DNA from: an uncultured Neomegalonema sp.
GTDB taxonomy: Bacteria > Pseudomonadota > Alphaproteobacteria > Rhodobacterales > Rhodobacteraceae
Assembly: GCA_937958345.1 (NCBI GenBank)
Contig: CALGNW010000071.1
Span: forward strand, 1-15,000
Direction of reading: 5' to 3'
DNA length: 15,000 bases
Shown: positions 6,563 to 13,704 of the stretch, piece by piece
How positions within the stretch are numbered: position 1 is the first letter of the stretch
How the letters are laid out: each line of letters opens with the position of its first letter
The notes under the pieces: model-generated
Told to the model about the DNA's origin: nothing
Databases searched by the model: none
The model's input: the letters and a program-made list of their open reading frames with translations, nothing else
Made by a program: the position numbers and the translations under genes

Positions 6563-6612
6563 GTTACTTTAATACACAAAGCATTAAGTATGTCGGTTTA
6601 ATTCAAAGTAAC
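6563..6612. repeat. Inverted repeat in the fliI/flgB promoter region
   Basis: GTTACTTT (6563-6570) and AAAGTAAC (6605-6612) are perfect inverted copies. Pairing can extend by AAT/ATT across a single-base bulge. The centres are 42 bp apart, close to four helical turns. A related half, ATTAAGTA, lies between them (6583-6590). The 119-bp region is strikingly AT-rich between GC-rich genes. It must hold promoters for both fliI and the flgB operon, so a regulator binding site is plausible. Three TTAA tetranucleotides occur, but none at the N7 spacing of a canonical CtrA box. Confidence 0.4.
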
Positions 6613-6672
6613 CACGAACGTAAAATCGAACGAATACATTCAATTTGACCTAGTTTTGAAAGGGGAGAGAGA

Positions 6673-7017
6673 TTGTCGCACGATTTACCGATCTTTCAAC
6701 TCGCGAGCGCGCTGGCCAGACATTCTGCAGCCCGTCACGAGACCGTCGCAAAGAACATCGCGAACGCCGACACGCCCGGATACAAGGCACAGGATATGGC
6801 AACATTCGACGCGGCACTCGCCTTGTCAGGTGACGTGTCGCGAATGACGGAAACGACACACCAAATGCGGTCAGCATCCGCCTCTCCCAACGGGAATACC
6901 GTTTCGTTGGACGAGCAAATGCTGATGGCCTCCGAAACGAAGATGCAGCACGAAACCGCACTCGCGATTTATCGCAAGTCGATGGACCTGCTGCGCCTCG
7001 GCCTTGGCAAACGATAG
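6673..7017 (+). CDS. flgB: Flagellar basal-body rod protein FlgB
   Basis: FlgB forms the proximal rod near the MS ring, together with FlgC and FliE. This 114-residue protein has the rod-family N-terminal signature VAKNIANADTPGYKAQD (about residues 27-43) and the C-terminal helix ALAIYRKSMDLLRLGLG expected of FlgB. Length is a little short but within range. The start is a TTG at 6673, preceded by AGGGGAG (6661-6667), which is a strong ribosome site; no in-frame ATG precedes the conserved N-terminus. It is the first gene of the plus-strand operon that continues with flgC 15 bases later. It is exported through the type III gate without a cleaved signal peptide. Confidence 0.93.
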   Translation: MSHDLPIFQLASALARHSAARHETVAKNIANADTPGYKAQDMATFDAALALSGDVSRMTETTHQMRSASASPNGNTVSLDEQMLMASETKMQHETALAIYRKSMDLLRLGLGKR

Positions 7018-7032
7018 AGAGAGGAATAAAAA

Positions 7033-7422
7033 ATGAGTTCCTTGTTAGACACACTCAGTTCGGCGTCGAACGGCATGGCCTCGCAAAGCAAGCGAATCCG
7101 GGTCGTCAGCGAGAACGTCGCGAACGTTGATACACCCGGCTACCGGCGCAAGCTTATCTCCTTCGAGAAGGCTATTTCCGGCGACGCCGGTACTGCCGAC
7201 GCCGCAACAAAAATTTCACTCGACAAGACCGAGCTGAAAGAAGTCTTCGACCCCGCCCATCCGATGGCGAACGAGGCAGGGTATATGGAAATGTCGAACG
7301 TCAATCTCGCCGTTGAAATTGCCGACGCCCGGCAAGCCCAACGCAGCTATGAGGCGAACCTCTCCATCTTTGACCAAGCACGGCGCATGTATGGCGGCGT
7401 TCTTGATCTGCTGCGCCGATAG
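7033..7422 (+). CDS. flgC: Flagellar basal-body rod protein FlgC
   Basis: FlgC is the second proximal rod protein, assembled in the periplasm after export. The 129-residue product shows the rod signature VSENVANVDTPGYRRKL (about residues 26-42), the FlgC-typical segment around FDPAHPMANEAGYMEMSNVN (about 72-91) and a C-terminal helix with QRSYEANLSIFDQARRM, which packs into the rod core. Length is normal. The ATG at 7033 has GAGGA 7 bases upstream (7021-7025). It sits between flgB and fliE, the usual order. Confidence 0.96.
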   Translation: MSSLLDTLSSASNGMASQSKRIRVVSENVANVDTPGYRRKLISFEKAISGDAGTADAATKISLDKTELKEVFDPAHPMANEAGYMEMSNVNLAVEIADARQAQRSYEANLSIFDQARRMYGGVLDLLRR

Positions 7423-7462
7423 CCACCCCCGCCCCCTTCGTTCCAAAAAGTAGGTACAGACC

Positions 7463-7783
7463 ATGATGAACACGAGCTTTTCGTTAGAGCGTCTTTATAA
7501 ATCAACGCCGCTTGTTGATGCGCCCAAACCCGGTTCTTTTGTTCGCGAAGACTCTCCCAAGCAGGGTCCTTCTTTCTCCGAAGTCGCCGGAGAAATCGGC
7601 AAAACTGCGATGGAGACGCTCGGCAAAGCGGAGACGGCAGCCATGTCCGGCCTGACCGGTGCAGCCGATCCGCACGCTGTTGTCGAAGCGTTGGCAGCAG
7701 CCGAACTCGCCCTCGAAACCGCCGTGTCCGTTCGGGATAAAGCGGTCGAAGCATATCAGGAAATTCTGAGAATGCCGGTCTGA
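7463..7783 (+). CDS. fliE: Flagellar hook-basal body complex protein FliE
   Basis: FliE is the adaptor that links the MS ring to the rod and is among the first proteins exported. The 106-residue protein has a variable N-terminal part, then FSEVAGEIGKTAMETLGKAETAAMSGL and a C-terminal helical half with DPHAVVEALAAAELALETAVSVRDK and EAYQEILRMPV, the standard FliE ending. Two consecutive ATG codons (7463 and 7466) are possible starts; AGG at 7452-7454 is 8 bases upstream of the first. The TGA stop lies in the loop of an 8-bp hairpin (7773-7795). fliQ starts 40 bases later. Confidence 0.93.
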   Translation: MMNTSFSLERLYKSTPLVDAPKPGSFVREDSPKQGPSFSEVAGEIGKTAMETLGKAETAAMSGLTGAADPHAVVEALAAAELALETAVSVRDKAVEAYQEILRMPV

Positions 7784-7795
7784 CGATGACCGGCA
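7773..7795 (+). promoter_or_regulatory. Stem-loop over the fliE stop codon
   Basis: TGCCGGTC (7773-7780) is perfectly complementary to GACCGGCA (7788-7795). The 7-base loop contains the fliE stop TGA (7781-7783). No T-run follows, so it is unlikely to be a terminator. In mRNA it could set the ratio of fliE to downstream gate genes, by pausing, processing or stabilising the upstream part. The structure is seen; the role is inferred. Confidence 0.5.
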
Positions 7796-7823
7796 CGGAT
7801 ATCGAAGAACGAGAATCATCCCT

Positions 7824-8090
7824 ATGACACAAGAGATGATCTTTGACATCACGCGCGAGGCATTGTGGGTCGGTCTGCTGATCGGCGCGCCTTTGCTGGG
7901 GACCGCGCTGGTCGTCGGACTGGTGATTGGCCTGTTTCAGGCGCTCACCTCTATTCAGGAAATGACACTGACCTTTGTGCCGAAGATTGGTGCGATGCTG
8001 GTCACGTTCTGGATCAGCATGGGCTTTATGAGCATCACGCTCATTGCATTTTTTCAAGACCGGATCATTCCGATAATAGCGGGCGGCTAA
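7824..8090 (+). CDS. fliQ: Flagellar export gate protein FliQ
   Basis: FliQ is a small inner-membrane protein that, with FliP and FliR, forms the export pore in the MS ring. The 88-residue product has the expected two hydrophobic helices (about residues 15-39 and 54-76) and the conserved linker QALTSIQEMTLTFVPKI. Length is typical (about 89). The ribosome site is weak (GA-rich, around 7807-7815), which fits the need for few copies. The stop is 4 bases before flhA. fliP is not in this window. Confidence 0.96.
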   Translation: MTQEMIFDITREALWVGLLIGAPLLGTALVVGLVIGLFQALTSIQEMTLTFVPKIGAMLVTFWISMGFMSITLIAFFQDRIIPIIAGG

Positions 8091-8094
8091 ATTT

Positions 8095-10212
8095 ATGGCG
8101 ACGGACTCGACAGCGAAGGCTGACGGCATCGGATTTGCCGCGCTATACCAACCCACTGTCCTTCTGGCGCTGGCATTAATGACCATCATCGTGATGATGA
8201 TTTTGCCCGTTCCGGCCTTTATGCTGGACGTCGGTCTGGCGGTTTCATTCGGGCTGGCCGTTCTTATTTTCACCGTGACATTGTTTATCGAGCGTCCGCT
8301 CGATTTTTCGGCATTCCCGACGATCCTGCTGGCATCCCTGATGTTGCGTCTTTCGCTCAACGTATCGTCGACAAAACTGATCATCGGTCAGGGCCATACC
8401 GGCACGGATGCTGCGGGCGGCGTGATCGAAGGCTTTGCGATGTTTGTGATGGGCGGCAGCCTGTTCCTCGGCCTCGTCGTTTTTCTCGTCCTTTTAATTG
8501 TGAACTTTATGGTCATCACAAAGGGCGCAGGCAGAATGGCGGAGGTCGGCGCGCGTTTCGCCCTTGATGCGATGCCCGGCAAGCAAATGGCGATCGACAG
8601 TGATCTGGCCGCAGGCGCGATTACCCACGAAGAGGCACGCGAGCGCCGGAAGATCGAACAGGAGGAAACCACTTTCTTCGGTTCGCTCGACGGCGCATCA
8701 AAATTTGTGAAGGGCGATGCTATCGCCGGATTGCTGATTACCGCACTCAACCTGCTGATGGGTTTGGGCATGGGTATCGGCGTCCACAGCATGGATTTTG
8801 GTACGGCCCTCGAAACCTATGCAATCCTGACGGTTGGCGATGGGCTGGTGAGCCAGATCCCCTCGGTTATCATTTCGATCGCAGCGGCTTTGCTGCTGTC
8901 AAAGGGCGGCGCACTAGGTGCTGCGGACAAGGCGCTGGTCACTCAGCTCGGCGCACACCCCAAGGCGCTTGCGACGGTTGGGGGACTGATGATGCTGTTT
9001 GCTCTCGCGCCGGGCCTGCCGGCCATTCCCTTTTTGCTGGGGGGGCTGTTGCTCGGCGGTTCGGGGTGGATTTCGCACCGGGCGCAGCAGGAAATACTGC
9101 GAACGCCGAGCGCGGCAGAGTTGCCCGCGCCGGTGTCACTTGATGAAAAACCTGTCGGCGACTCGATTGATATTGATGATGTGCATATCGCCTTTGCGCC
9201 CGATCTCGTTTCCATCGTCACCGACCCTGAAACCGGCCTTGAGGGGCGGATTACCGCGCTGCGCCGTCACCTTGCGTCCGAGCTCGGGTTCGTGATGCCC
9301 GAGGTTAGGATCACGGACGAGCCGTCGATGAGCAGTCTCACATACGAGATTCGCATTCACGGCGTCAAAACGGCAGGCGACCGGATCATCCCCGGCAAGC
9401 TGTTGGTTCTATTGCCCGAGGACGCGAAGACTGCGGCATCGTTCGACATTGCGGGCGAGAATGCGCGTGAGCCGGTCTATGGTGCAGCTGCGCGCTGGAT
9501 TGATCCTTCCAATCAGGAAGCGGCATCTGCGACCGGCTTACCGATCATTTCCCCCATCGAAGTGCTGGCAACGCACCTTATGGAAACGGTACAAGGCAAT
9601 CTGGACCGGCTGTTCACGCGCCGAACCCTGCGCCGCCTGCTGGATGCCTATGTCTCACCGTCCGACCCTGAACGCGCACAGTCCAATCAACAACTGCTCG
9701 ATGAGTTCATACCGGATAAAGTATCACTCGACCTGTTGCAGTCTGTCCTGAAACTGCTGTTGGCCGAGCGCGTTCCGGTGCGCAATCTGCAGCTTATACT
9801 CGAGGCAATGACCGAAGTGCGCGGACAGAACAGTCCCGAACATATCGCCGAGCATGTCCGCAAGCGCATCGGGTATATTCTGACCGCGCCGCTGATCGAC
9901 GAAACAGGATCGCTGCCACTCGTACAACTAGACGCGAATTGGGAAGAGTTGTTCACCAAGCATCAGCTGGATGCCGGTGACGGGTCATTCGACATCGCCC
10001 TGCCGCCCGGCGAGTTTAACCGGCTGGCGCACTCGGTTCAGGAGAAACTGACCGGACTTGCCGCCAAGGGGCGTTATGCAGCCGTCGTTACACTCGCCCA
10101 TCGCCGCAGGTTTGTGCAGCAGACACTGGCGGCAAAAGGTGTTCGTCATCCTGTGCTGTCCTATGAAGAAATCGGTCATTCCGTAAAACCGGCCCTTCTC
10201 GGCGCGGCTTGA
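8095..10212 (+). CDS. flhA: Flagellar export gate protein FlhA
   Basis: FlhA forms the nonameric ring of the export gate, couples proton motive force to export and binds chaperone-substrate complexes. The 705-residue protein has a hydrophobic N-terminal part with about eight membrane helices (about 20-325) and a large cytoplasmic domain (about 345-705). The FHIPEP-family signature is clear at 147-171, with RMAEVGARFALDAMPGKQ, and the loop motif DGASKFVKGDAIAG is at 199-212. The RPLDFSAFPTILL segment near residue 67 is also typical. Length is normal. The ATG at 8095 follows the fliQ stop by 4 bases and has no strong Shine-Dalgarno, so coupling to fliQ is likely. Confidence 0.97.
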   Translation: MATDSTAKADGIGFAALYQPTVLLALALMTIIVMMILPVPAFMLDVGLAVSFGLAVLIFTVTLFIERPLDFSAFPTILLASLMLRLSLNVSSTKLIIGQGHTGTDAAGGVIEGFAMFVMGGSLFLGLVVFLVLLIVNFMVITKGAGRMAEVGARFALDAMPGKQMAIDSDLAAGAITHEEARERRKIEQEETTFFGSLDGASKFVKGDAIAGLLITALNLLMGLGMGIGVHSMDFGTALETYAILTVGDGLVSQIPSVIISIAAALLLSKGGALGAADKALVTQLGAHPKALATVGGLMMLFALAPGLPAIPFLLGGLLLGGSGWISHRAQQEILRTPSAAELPAPVSLDEKPVGDSIDIDDVHIAFAPDLVSIVTDPETGLEGRITALRRHLASELGFVMPEVRITDEPSMSSLTYEIRIHGVKTAGDRIIPGKLLVLLPEDAKTAASFDIAGENAREPVYGAAARWIDPSNQEAASATGLPIISPIEVLATHLMETVQGNLDRLFTRRTLRRLLDAYVSPSDPERAQSNQQLLDEFIPDKVSLDLLQSVLKLLLAERVPVRNLQLILEAMTEVRGQNSPEHIAEHVRKRIGYILTAPLIDETGSLPLVQLDANWEELFTKHQLDAGDGSFDIALPPGEFNRLAHSVQEKLTGLAAKGRYAAVVTLAHRRRFVQQTLAAKGVRHPVLSYEEIGHSVKPALLGAA

Positions 10213-10213
10213 T

Positions 10214-10990
10214 ATGGAGTCTCTCACCGGCTTTCTGGAGGCTTCCGAGTCTTCCGTTCTGATCTGGTTCGGTATCTTTGTCCGCGTTGCGGCAACCGCA
10301 TTTCTGCTGCCCGGTATCGGCGAGCGCGGGGTTCCGACACGGATAAAGCTTGGCGGGGCGGTTGCATTATCGCTGGTGGTCGCGCCGATGGTTCTGGGCG
10401 ACATGACCGAGTTAAAGCCGTCGCCATCCGAAATCGGGCGGATCGTAACGACCGAGGCGCTGGCGGGGTTGTTCATCGGTATATCAATCAGGCTGATGAT
10501 ATTCGTGATCCAGATTGCAGGAACCGTCACCGCGCAAAGCATGTCGGTCGCGCAGATGTTCGGCGGTGCAGGCCCCGAGCCGGAACCGATCATCGCAACC
10601 TTGCTGACGCTGACCGTGATCACGCTGGCGTTGATCGCCGGCCTGCATGTCAAGGTCGCGCTGGCTCTGGCGGCGAGCTATGACATTGCGCCCTTCGGCC
10701 TTGCGCTGAACTCGGATGATGTCGGGCAATGGGCGTCGGCAAGCGGCAGCGCCGTTATCATAATGGCAATCGGGCTGGCCCTGCCGTTCGTTGTTTTGTC
10801 CTTTGTCTACAATCTGTCCCTTGGGGCGATTAACCGCGCGATGCCGCAGTTGATGGTCGCGTTTATCGGCGCACCCGCCATCACATTCATGGGAATTGGC
10901 CTGCTTCTGCTCGCATTGCCGGTGATCCTGCACACGTGGCTTGATCAGCTAGACACGGTTTTAACCGCACCGTTTCAGGTCATGCCATGA
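10214..10990 (+). CDS. fliR: Flagellar export gate protein FliR
   Basis: FliR joins FliP and FliQ in the helical export pore and contacts FlhB. This 258-residue protein has normal length and about six hydrophobic stretches. Family features include an early FVRVAATAFLLPGIGERGVPTRIKL segment (about residues 22-46), the central IQIAGTVTAQSMSVAQMF stretch (about 97-114) and a C-terminal part with FVYNLSLGAINRAMPQLMV. The ATG lies 1 base after the flhA stop, and its TGA overlaps the flhB start (ATGA, 10987-10990). This indicates tight translational coupling in the gate operon. Confidence 0.95.
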   Translation: MESLTGFLEASESSVLIWFGIFVRVAATAFLLPGIGERGVPTRIKLGGAVALSLVVAPMVLGDMTELKPSPSEIGRIVTTEALAGLFIGISIRLMIFVIQIAGTVTAQSMSVAQMFGGAGPEPEPIIATLLTLTVITLALIAGLHVKVALALAASYDIAPFGLALNSDDVGQWASASGSAVIIMAIGLALPFVVLSFVYNLSLGAINRAMPQLMVAFIGAPAITFMGIGLLLLALPVILHTWLDQLDTVLTAPFQVMP

Positions 10991-12105
10991 GCGAAAGTAA
11001 GGGCGACGAAGGCCAGGAAAAAACAAATGAGCCGACACCCGAGCGGCTGCGCAAATCACGCGAAAAAGGCGACGTTGCCAAGTCTACCGATGTTACGGGC
11101 GCTGCGTCCTATTTGGGATTGTGGCTGGCGCTGACGGTTGGCGGCGCGTTTGCCGCAAAAGGGACGGGCGAGGCGTTGTACGGGTTTTTAGCCTCCCCCG
11201 ATCTTCTGGCCGATGTTCTGCTCGCACCGCGAGGGATGGAGAACGCCGCGACGATTTTGAAGGGCGTGCTGTGGGCTGTTTCTCCCATCCTGATCGTTCC
11301 TTTTCTTTTCACTGTCATCGCACTTTACGCCCAGAACGCGGTCGTGGCAGCGCCGTCAAAGCTGGCAATGAAAATGTCGCGCGTGTCTTTGCTATCAAAT
11401 GCCAAGCAGAAGTTCGGGATGACGGGCATCGTCGAATTTTTGAAAAGCGCCGTAAAGCTGATCGCCATCTCTATCGTTTTGGGCGTGATGCTTTCGGGCA
11501 GTGTGGATTATTATATCACCATGGCGATGTCCTCCGGGAAGGCGTTGCCGCATTTGCTGCGGGAAGAGGGATTGCAGTTGTTGCTGGCGGCAACGCTGGT
11601 CGCTGTGGCGACGGCTGTTTTCGATTATTTCTGGCGATTGTATGATCACCGTAAAAAACTGATGATGTCGTATCAGGAAGTGCGCGACGAGGCGAAAGAG
11701 TCCGACGGCGACCCGCACATGAAACATGCACGGCAACGCCGCGCCCGCGAAATCGCAAACAACCGGATGCTGGAGGACGTGCCGACGGCGGATGTCATCA
11801 TCGTCAACCCGACTCACTATGCGGTTGCCTTGAAATGGTCGCGTGAACTGGGGTCCGCACCGATTTGCGTGGCCAAGGGCGTCGATGAAATTGCTGCGCG
11901 TATCCGAGAATCCGCAAAGGCCAATAGCGTTCCGATCATGTCAGATCCGCCGACCGCGCGTCTGGTCCATGCGACGGTCGAAATCGGCCACGAGATCATG
12001 CCCGACCACTACAAGGCCGTGGCCGCCGCGATCCGCTTTGCCGACACAATGCGCGAAAAATCCAAGAGCTCGTCGGCCACCGAACCGAAGGGGCGTAAAC
12101 CATGA
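10987..12105 (+). CDS. flhB: Flagellar export gate switch protein FlhB
   Basis: FlhB controls the change of export specificity from rod/hook to filament proteins, in response to FliK. The 372-residue protein begins with a charged segment that carries EPTPERLRKSREKGDVAKS (about 15-33), the family signature. It then has four hydrophobic helices (about 40-220) and a cytoplasmic C-terminal domain. The self-cleavage motif NPTH is intact at 274-277, in IIVNPTHYAVAL, with cleavage expected between Asn and Pro. The C-terminal tail after residue 355 is short and polar. It overlaps fliR by 4 bases and the next gene by 4 bases. Confidence 0.97.
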   Translation: MSESKGDEGQEKTNEPTPERLRKSREKGDVAKSTDVTGAASYLGLWLALTVGGAFAAKGTGEALYGFLASPDLLADVLLAPRGMENAATILKGVLWAVSPILIVPFLFTVIALYAQNAVVAAPSKLAMKMSRVSLLSNAKQKFGMTGIVEFLKSAVKLIAISIVLGVMLSGSVDYYITMAMSSGKALPHLLREEGLQLLLAATLVAVATAVFDYFWRLYDHRKKLMMSYQEVRDEAKESDGDPHMKHARQRRAREIANNRMLEDVPTADVIIVNPTHYAVALKWSRELGSAPICVAKGVDEIAARIRESAKANSVPIMSDPPTARLVHATVEIGHEIMPDHYKAVAAAIRFADTMREKSKSSSATEPKGRKP

Positions 12106-12449
12106 CACCGGAAGTCCTGCGATCCATCCTGGATCTGAAGTCGGCAATGATGGAGCGGCAATCCAATACCGTGGCCAAAGTCCGCCGGGAACTGGAGGCA
12201 CGAGAAAATCTCATTCTGGCCCTCGAACGCTCAATCGGCGAAGTTCACAGCGGGCTGGAATGCGGCGCGGACCTGCAGGCATCGGTGCGTTTTAAGTCGG
12301 CCCAATCTCAACGCCTCGGAAAAGTCAGACAGTCGGTTGCCGAAGTGACCGGACGTTTGCACGCGGAGCAGGAGAAACTGCGGCGGGCGCTGGCGGAAAA
12401 ACGGGCGGTCGAACGGCTGTCCGAGATGGCGGTCGGCAAGACGGGCTGA
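12102..12449 (+). CDS. Small coiled-coil protein, possible FliJ counterpart
   Basis: The 115-residue product is almost wholly helical and charged (Arg, Glu and Ala rich), with heptad-like spacing over most of its length and no membrane segment or signal peptide. It starts in the flhB stop codon (ATGA, 12102-12105), so it belongs to the export-gate operon. Size, coiled-coil character and position suggest FliJ, the stalk protein that contacts FliI and FlhA. FliJ is poorly conserved and no diagnostic motif is visible here, so the name is an inference. It is the last gene of the flagellar run. 15 bases separate it from the prfB stop on the opposite strand. Confidence 0.68.
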   Translation: MTPEVLRSILDLKSAMMERQSNTVAKVRRELEARENLILALERSIGEVHSGLECGADLQASVRFKSAQSQRLGKVRQSVAEVTGRLHAEQEKLRRALAEKRAVERLSEMAVGKTG

Positions 12450-12464
12450 ACCCGGCTGTTCATG

Positions 12465-13589
12465 TTATTCTTCGGCGGCCTGTGCACGGGATTTCCCCGA
12501 CACTTCCGCGGCCAGTGCCGCCCCCATAAACGGGTCGAGGTTGCCGTCCAGAACGCCTTGGGTGTCCGAGGTTTCCTCGTTGGTTCGCAGATCTTTGACC
12601 ATCTGATACGGCTGCAAAACGTAGCTGCGGATTTGATGGCCCCAGCCGATGTCGGACTGTTCGGCGCGGTGTTCGTTCGCCGCCTCTTCCCGTTTGCTCA
12701 TCTCCAGATCATAGAGACGCGAGCGCAGCATCGCCATACAGTTTGCGCGGTTTTGGTGCTGAGACTTCTCCGATGACGTTACCACAATGCCCGACGGATG
12801 GTGCGTAATACGCACCGCAGAGTCCGTTGTGTTGACATGCTGTCCGCCCGCACCCGATGCGCGATACGTGTCGACGCGGATGTCTTTGTCCTGAATGTCG
12901 ATCTCGACCGTGTCGTCAATGACCGGAGAAATTTGCACCGACGAGAACGATGTATGGCGGCGTGCCTGACTATCAAAAGGCGAAATGCGCACGAGGCGAT
13001 GGACGCCCGACTCGGATTTCAACCAGCCGAAAGCGTTTGTGCCCTTCACCTGATAGGTAACGGATTTGATGCCCGCTTCATCGCCCGCCGAATATTCCAG
13101 CGTCTCGACTTTATACCCGCGCTTTTCAGCCCAGCGCGTGTACATGCGCGCGAGCATCGAGGCCCAGTCGCTTGACTCGGTGCCGCCTGCGCCCGCATTG
13201 ATTTCGATAAAGGCGTCGCTGCCGTCCATCTCGCCCGAGAGCAGCGCCTCCAATTCGGCCTTGCCGGCGCGGTCTTTCAAACGCGCAAGCGCAGCGTCGG
13301 CCTCGGCCACAACCTCGGCGTCCTCTTCCATCTCTCCAAGCTCGATCATCTCAAGCTGATCGGACATTTCGGTCTCGATAGAACGGTAAGCATCCATTGA
13401 GTCGGACAGCTTTTGACGTTCGCGCATGACTTTCTGCGCGTTTTCAGGATCATTCCAAAGTTCGGGGTCTTCGGCACGCGCGTCGAATTCTTCCATGCGG
13501 GCCTCCGCCGTGTCCCAATCAAGACGGCGGCGCAGCAGGGACAGCGATTCTTGGATCGCATTTACGAGGGATTGCGTCTCGGCGCGCAT
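12465..13589 (-). CDS. prfB: Peptide chain release factor 2 (RF2)
   Basis: RF2 ends translation at UGA and UAA codons. The 374-residue protein has the helical N-terminal domain, the SPF tripeptide used for stop-codon reading (203-205) in [15 protein letters not shown], and the GGQ catalytic motif (248-250) in [20 protein letters not shown]. The reading frame runs unbroken through [15 protein letters not shown], the place where E. coli prfB has its programmed +1 frameshift. Frameshift autoregulation is therefore absent. The ATG at 13589 has GGAG 8 bases upstream. It has no functional link to the flagellar genes. It uses a TAA stop, while many neighbours use TGA. Confidence 0.97.
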   Translation of the reverse strand: MRAETQSLVNAIQESLSLLRRRLDWDTAEARMEEFDARAEDPELWNDPENAQKVMRERQKLSDSMDAYRSIETEMSDQLEMIELGEMEEDAEVVAEADAALARLKDRAGKAELEALLSGEMDGSDAFIEINAGAGGTESSDWASMLARMYTRWAEKRGYKVETLEYSAGDEAGIKSVTYQVKGTNAFGWLKSESGVHRLVRISPFDSQARRHTSFSSVQISPVIDDTVEIDIQDKDIRVDTYRASGAGGQHVNTTDSAVRITHHPSGIVVTSSEKSQHQNRANCMAMLRSRLYDLEMSKREEAANEHRAEQSDIGWGHQIRSYVLQPYQMVKDLRTNEETSDTQGVLDGNLDPFMGAALAAEVSGKSRAQAAEE

Positions 13590-13704
13590 GAACGCAGCTC
13601 CATCTTACGAAGAAAACTCAGAAAACCTGATGTAGCGAGGAAGCCGGAGCGAGTAAAGTGCGCGGACAGCGTGCAGGTGCAGCCTCTCGCAGGGGCGCTG
13701 TGGC

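Noticed and set aside
6569..6601. CtrA binding site in the fliI/flgB intergenic region
   Set aside because: TTAA occurs three times, but the spacings are 11 and 10 bases, not the 7 of the canonical box.
7347..8384. 345-codon open frame on the minus strand across flgC, fliE, fliQ and flhA
   Set aside because: It lies wholly opposite four well-supported genes, and the translation is Arg/Ser-rich with no recognisable domain.
9985..10653. 222-codon open frame antisense to flhA and fliR
   Set aside because: It overlaps certain genes on the other strand. The composition is that of a complementary strand of membrane-protein codons.
12442..12463. Bidirectional terminator between the FliJ-like gene and prfB
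   Set aside because: Only 4-5 bp stems (CGGG/CCCG and TGAAC/GTTCA) can be drawn and there is no T-run, which is too weak to call.
13460..13589. Programmed frameshift in prfB
   Set aside because: The frame is continuous through the position where the frameshift occurs in E. coli, with no in-frame TGA, so none is needed.
13590..13704. Promoter or terminator between xseA and prfB
   Set aside because: A TTTACT and TACATC pair with a spacing near 16 can be drawn on the minus strand, and no clear hairpin is visible. The match is too poor to report as a feature.
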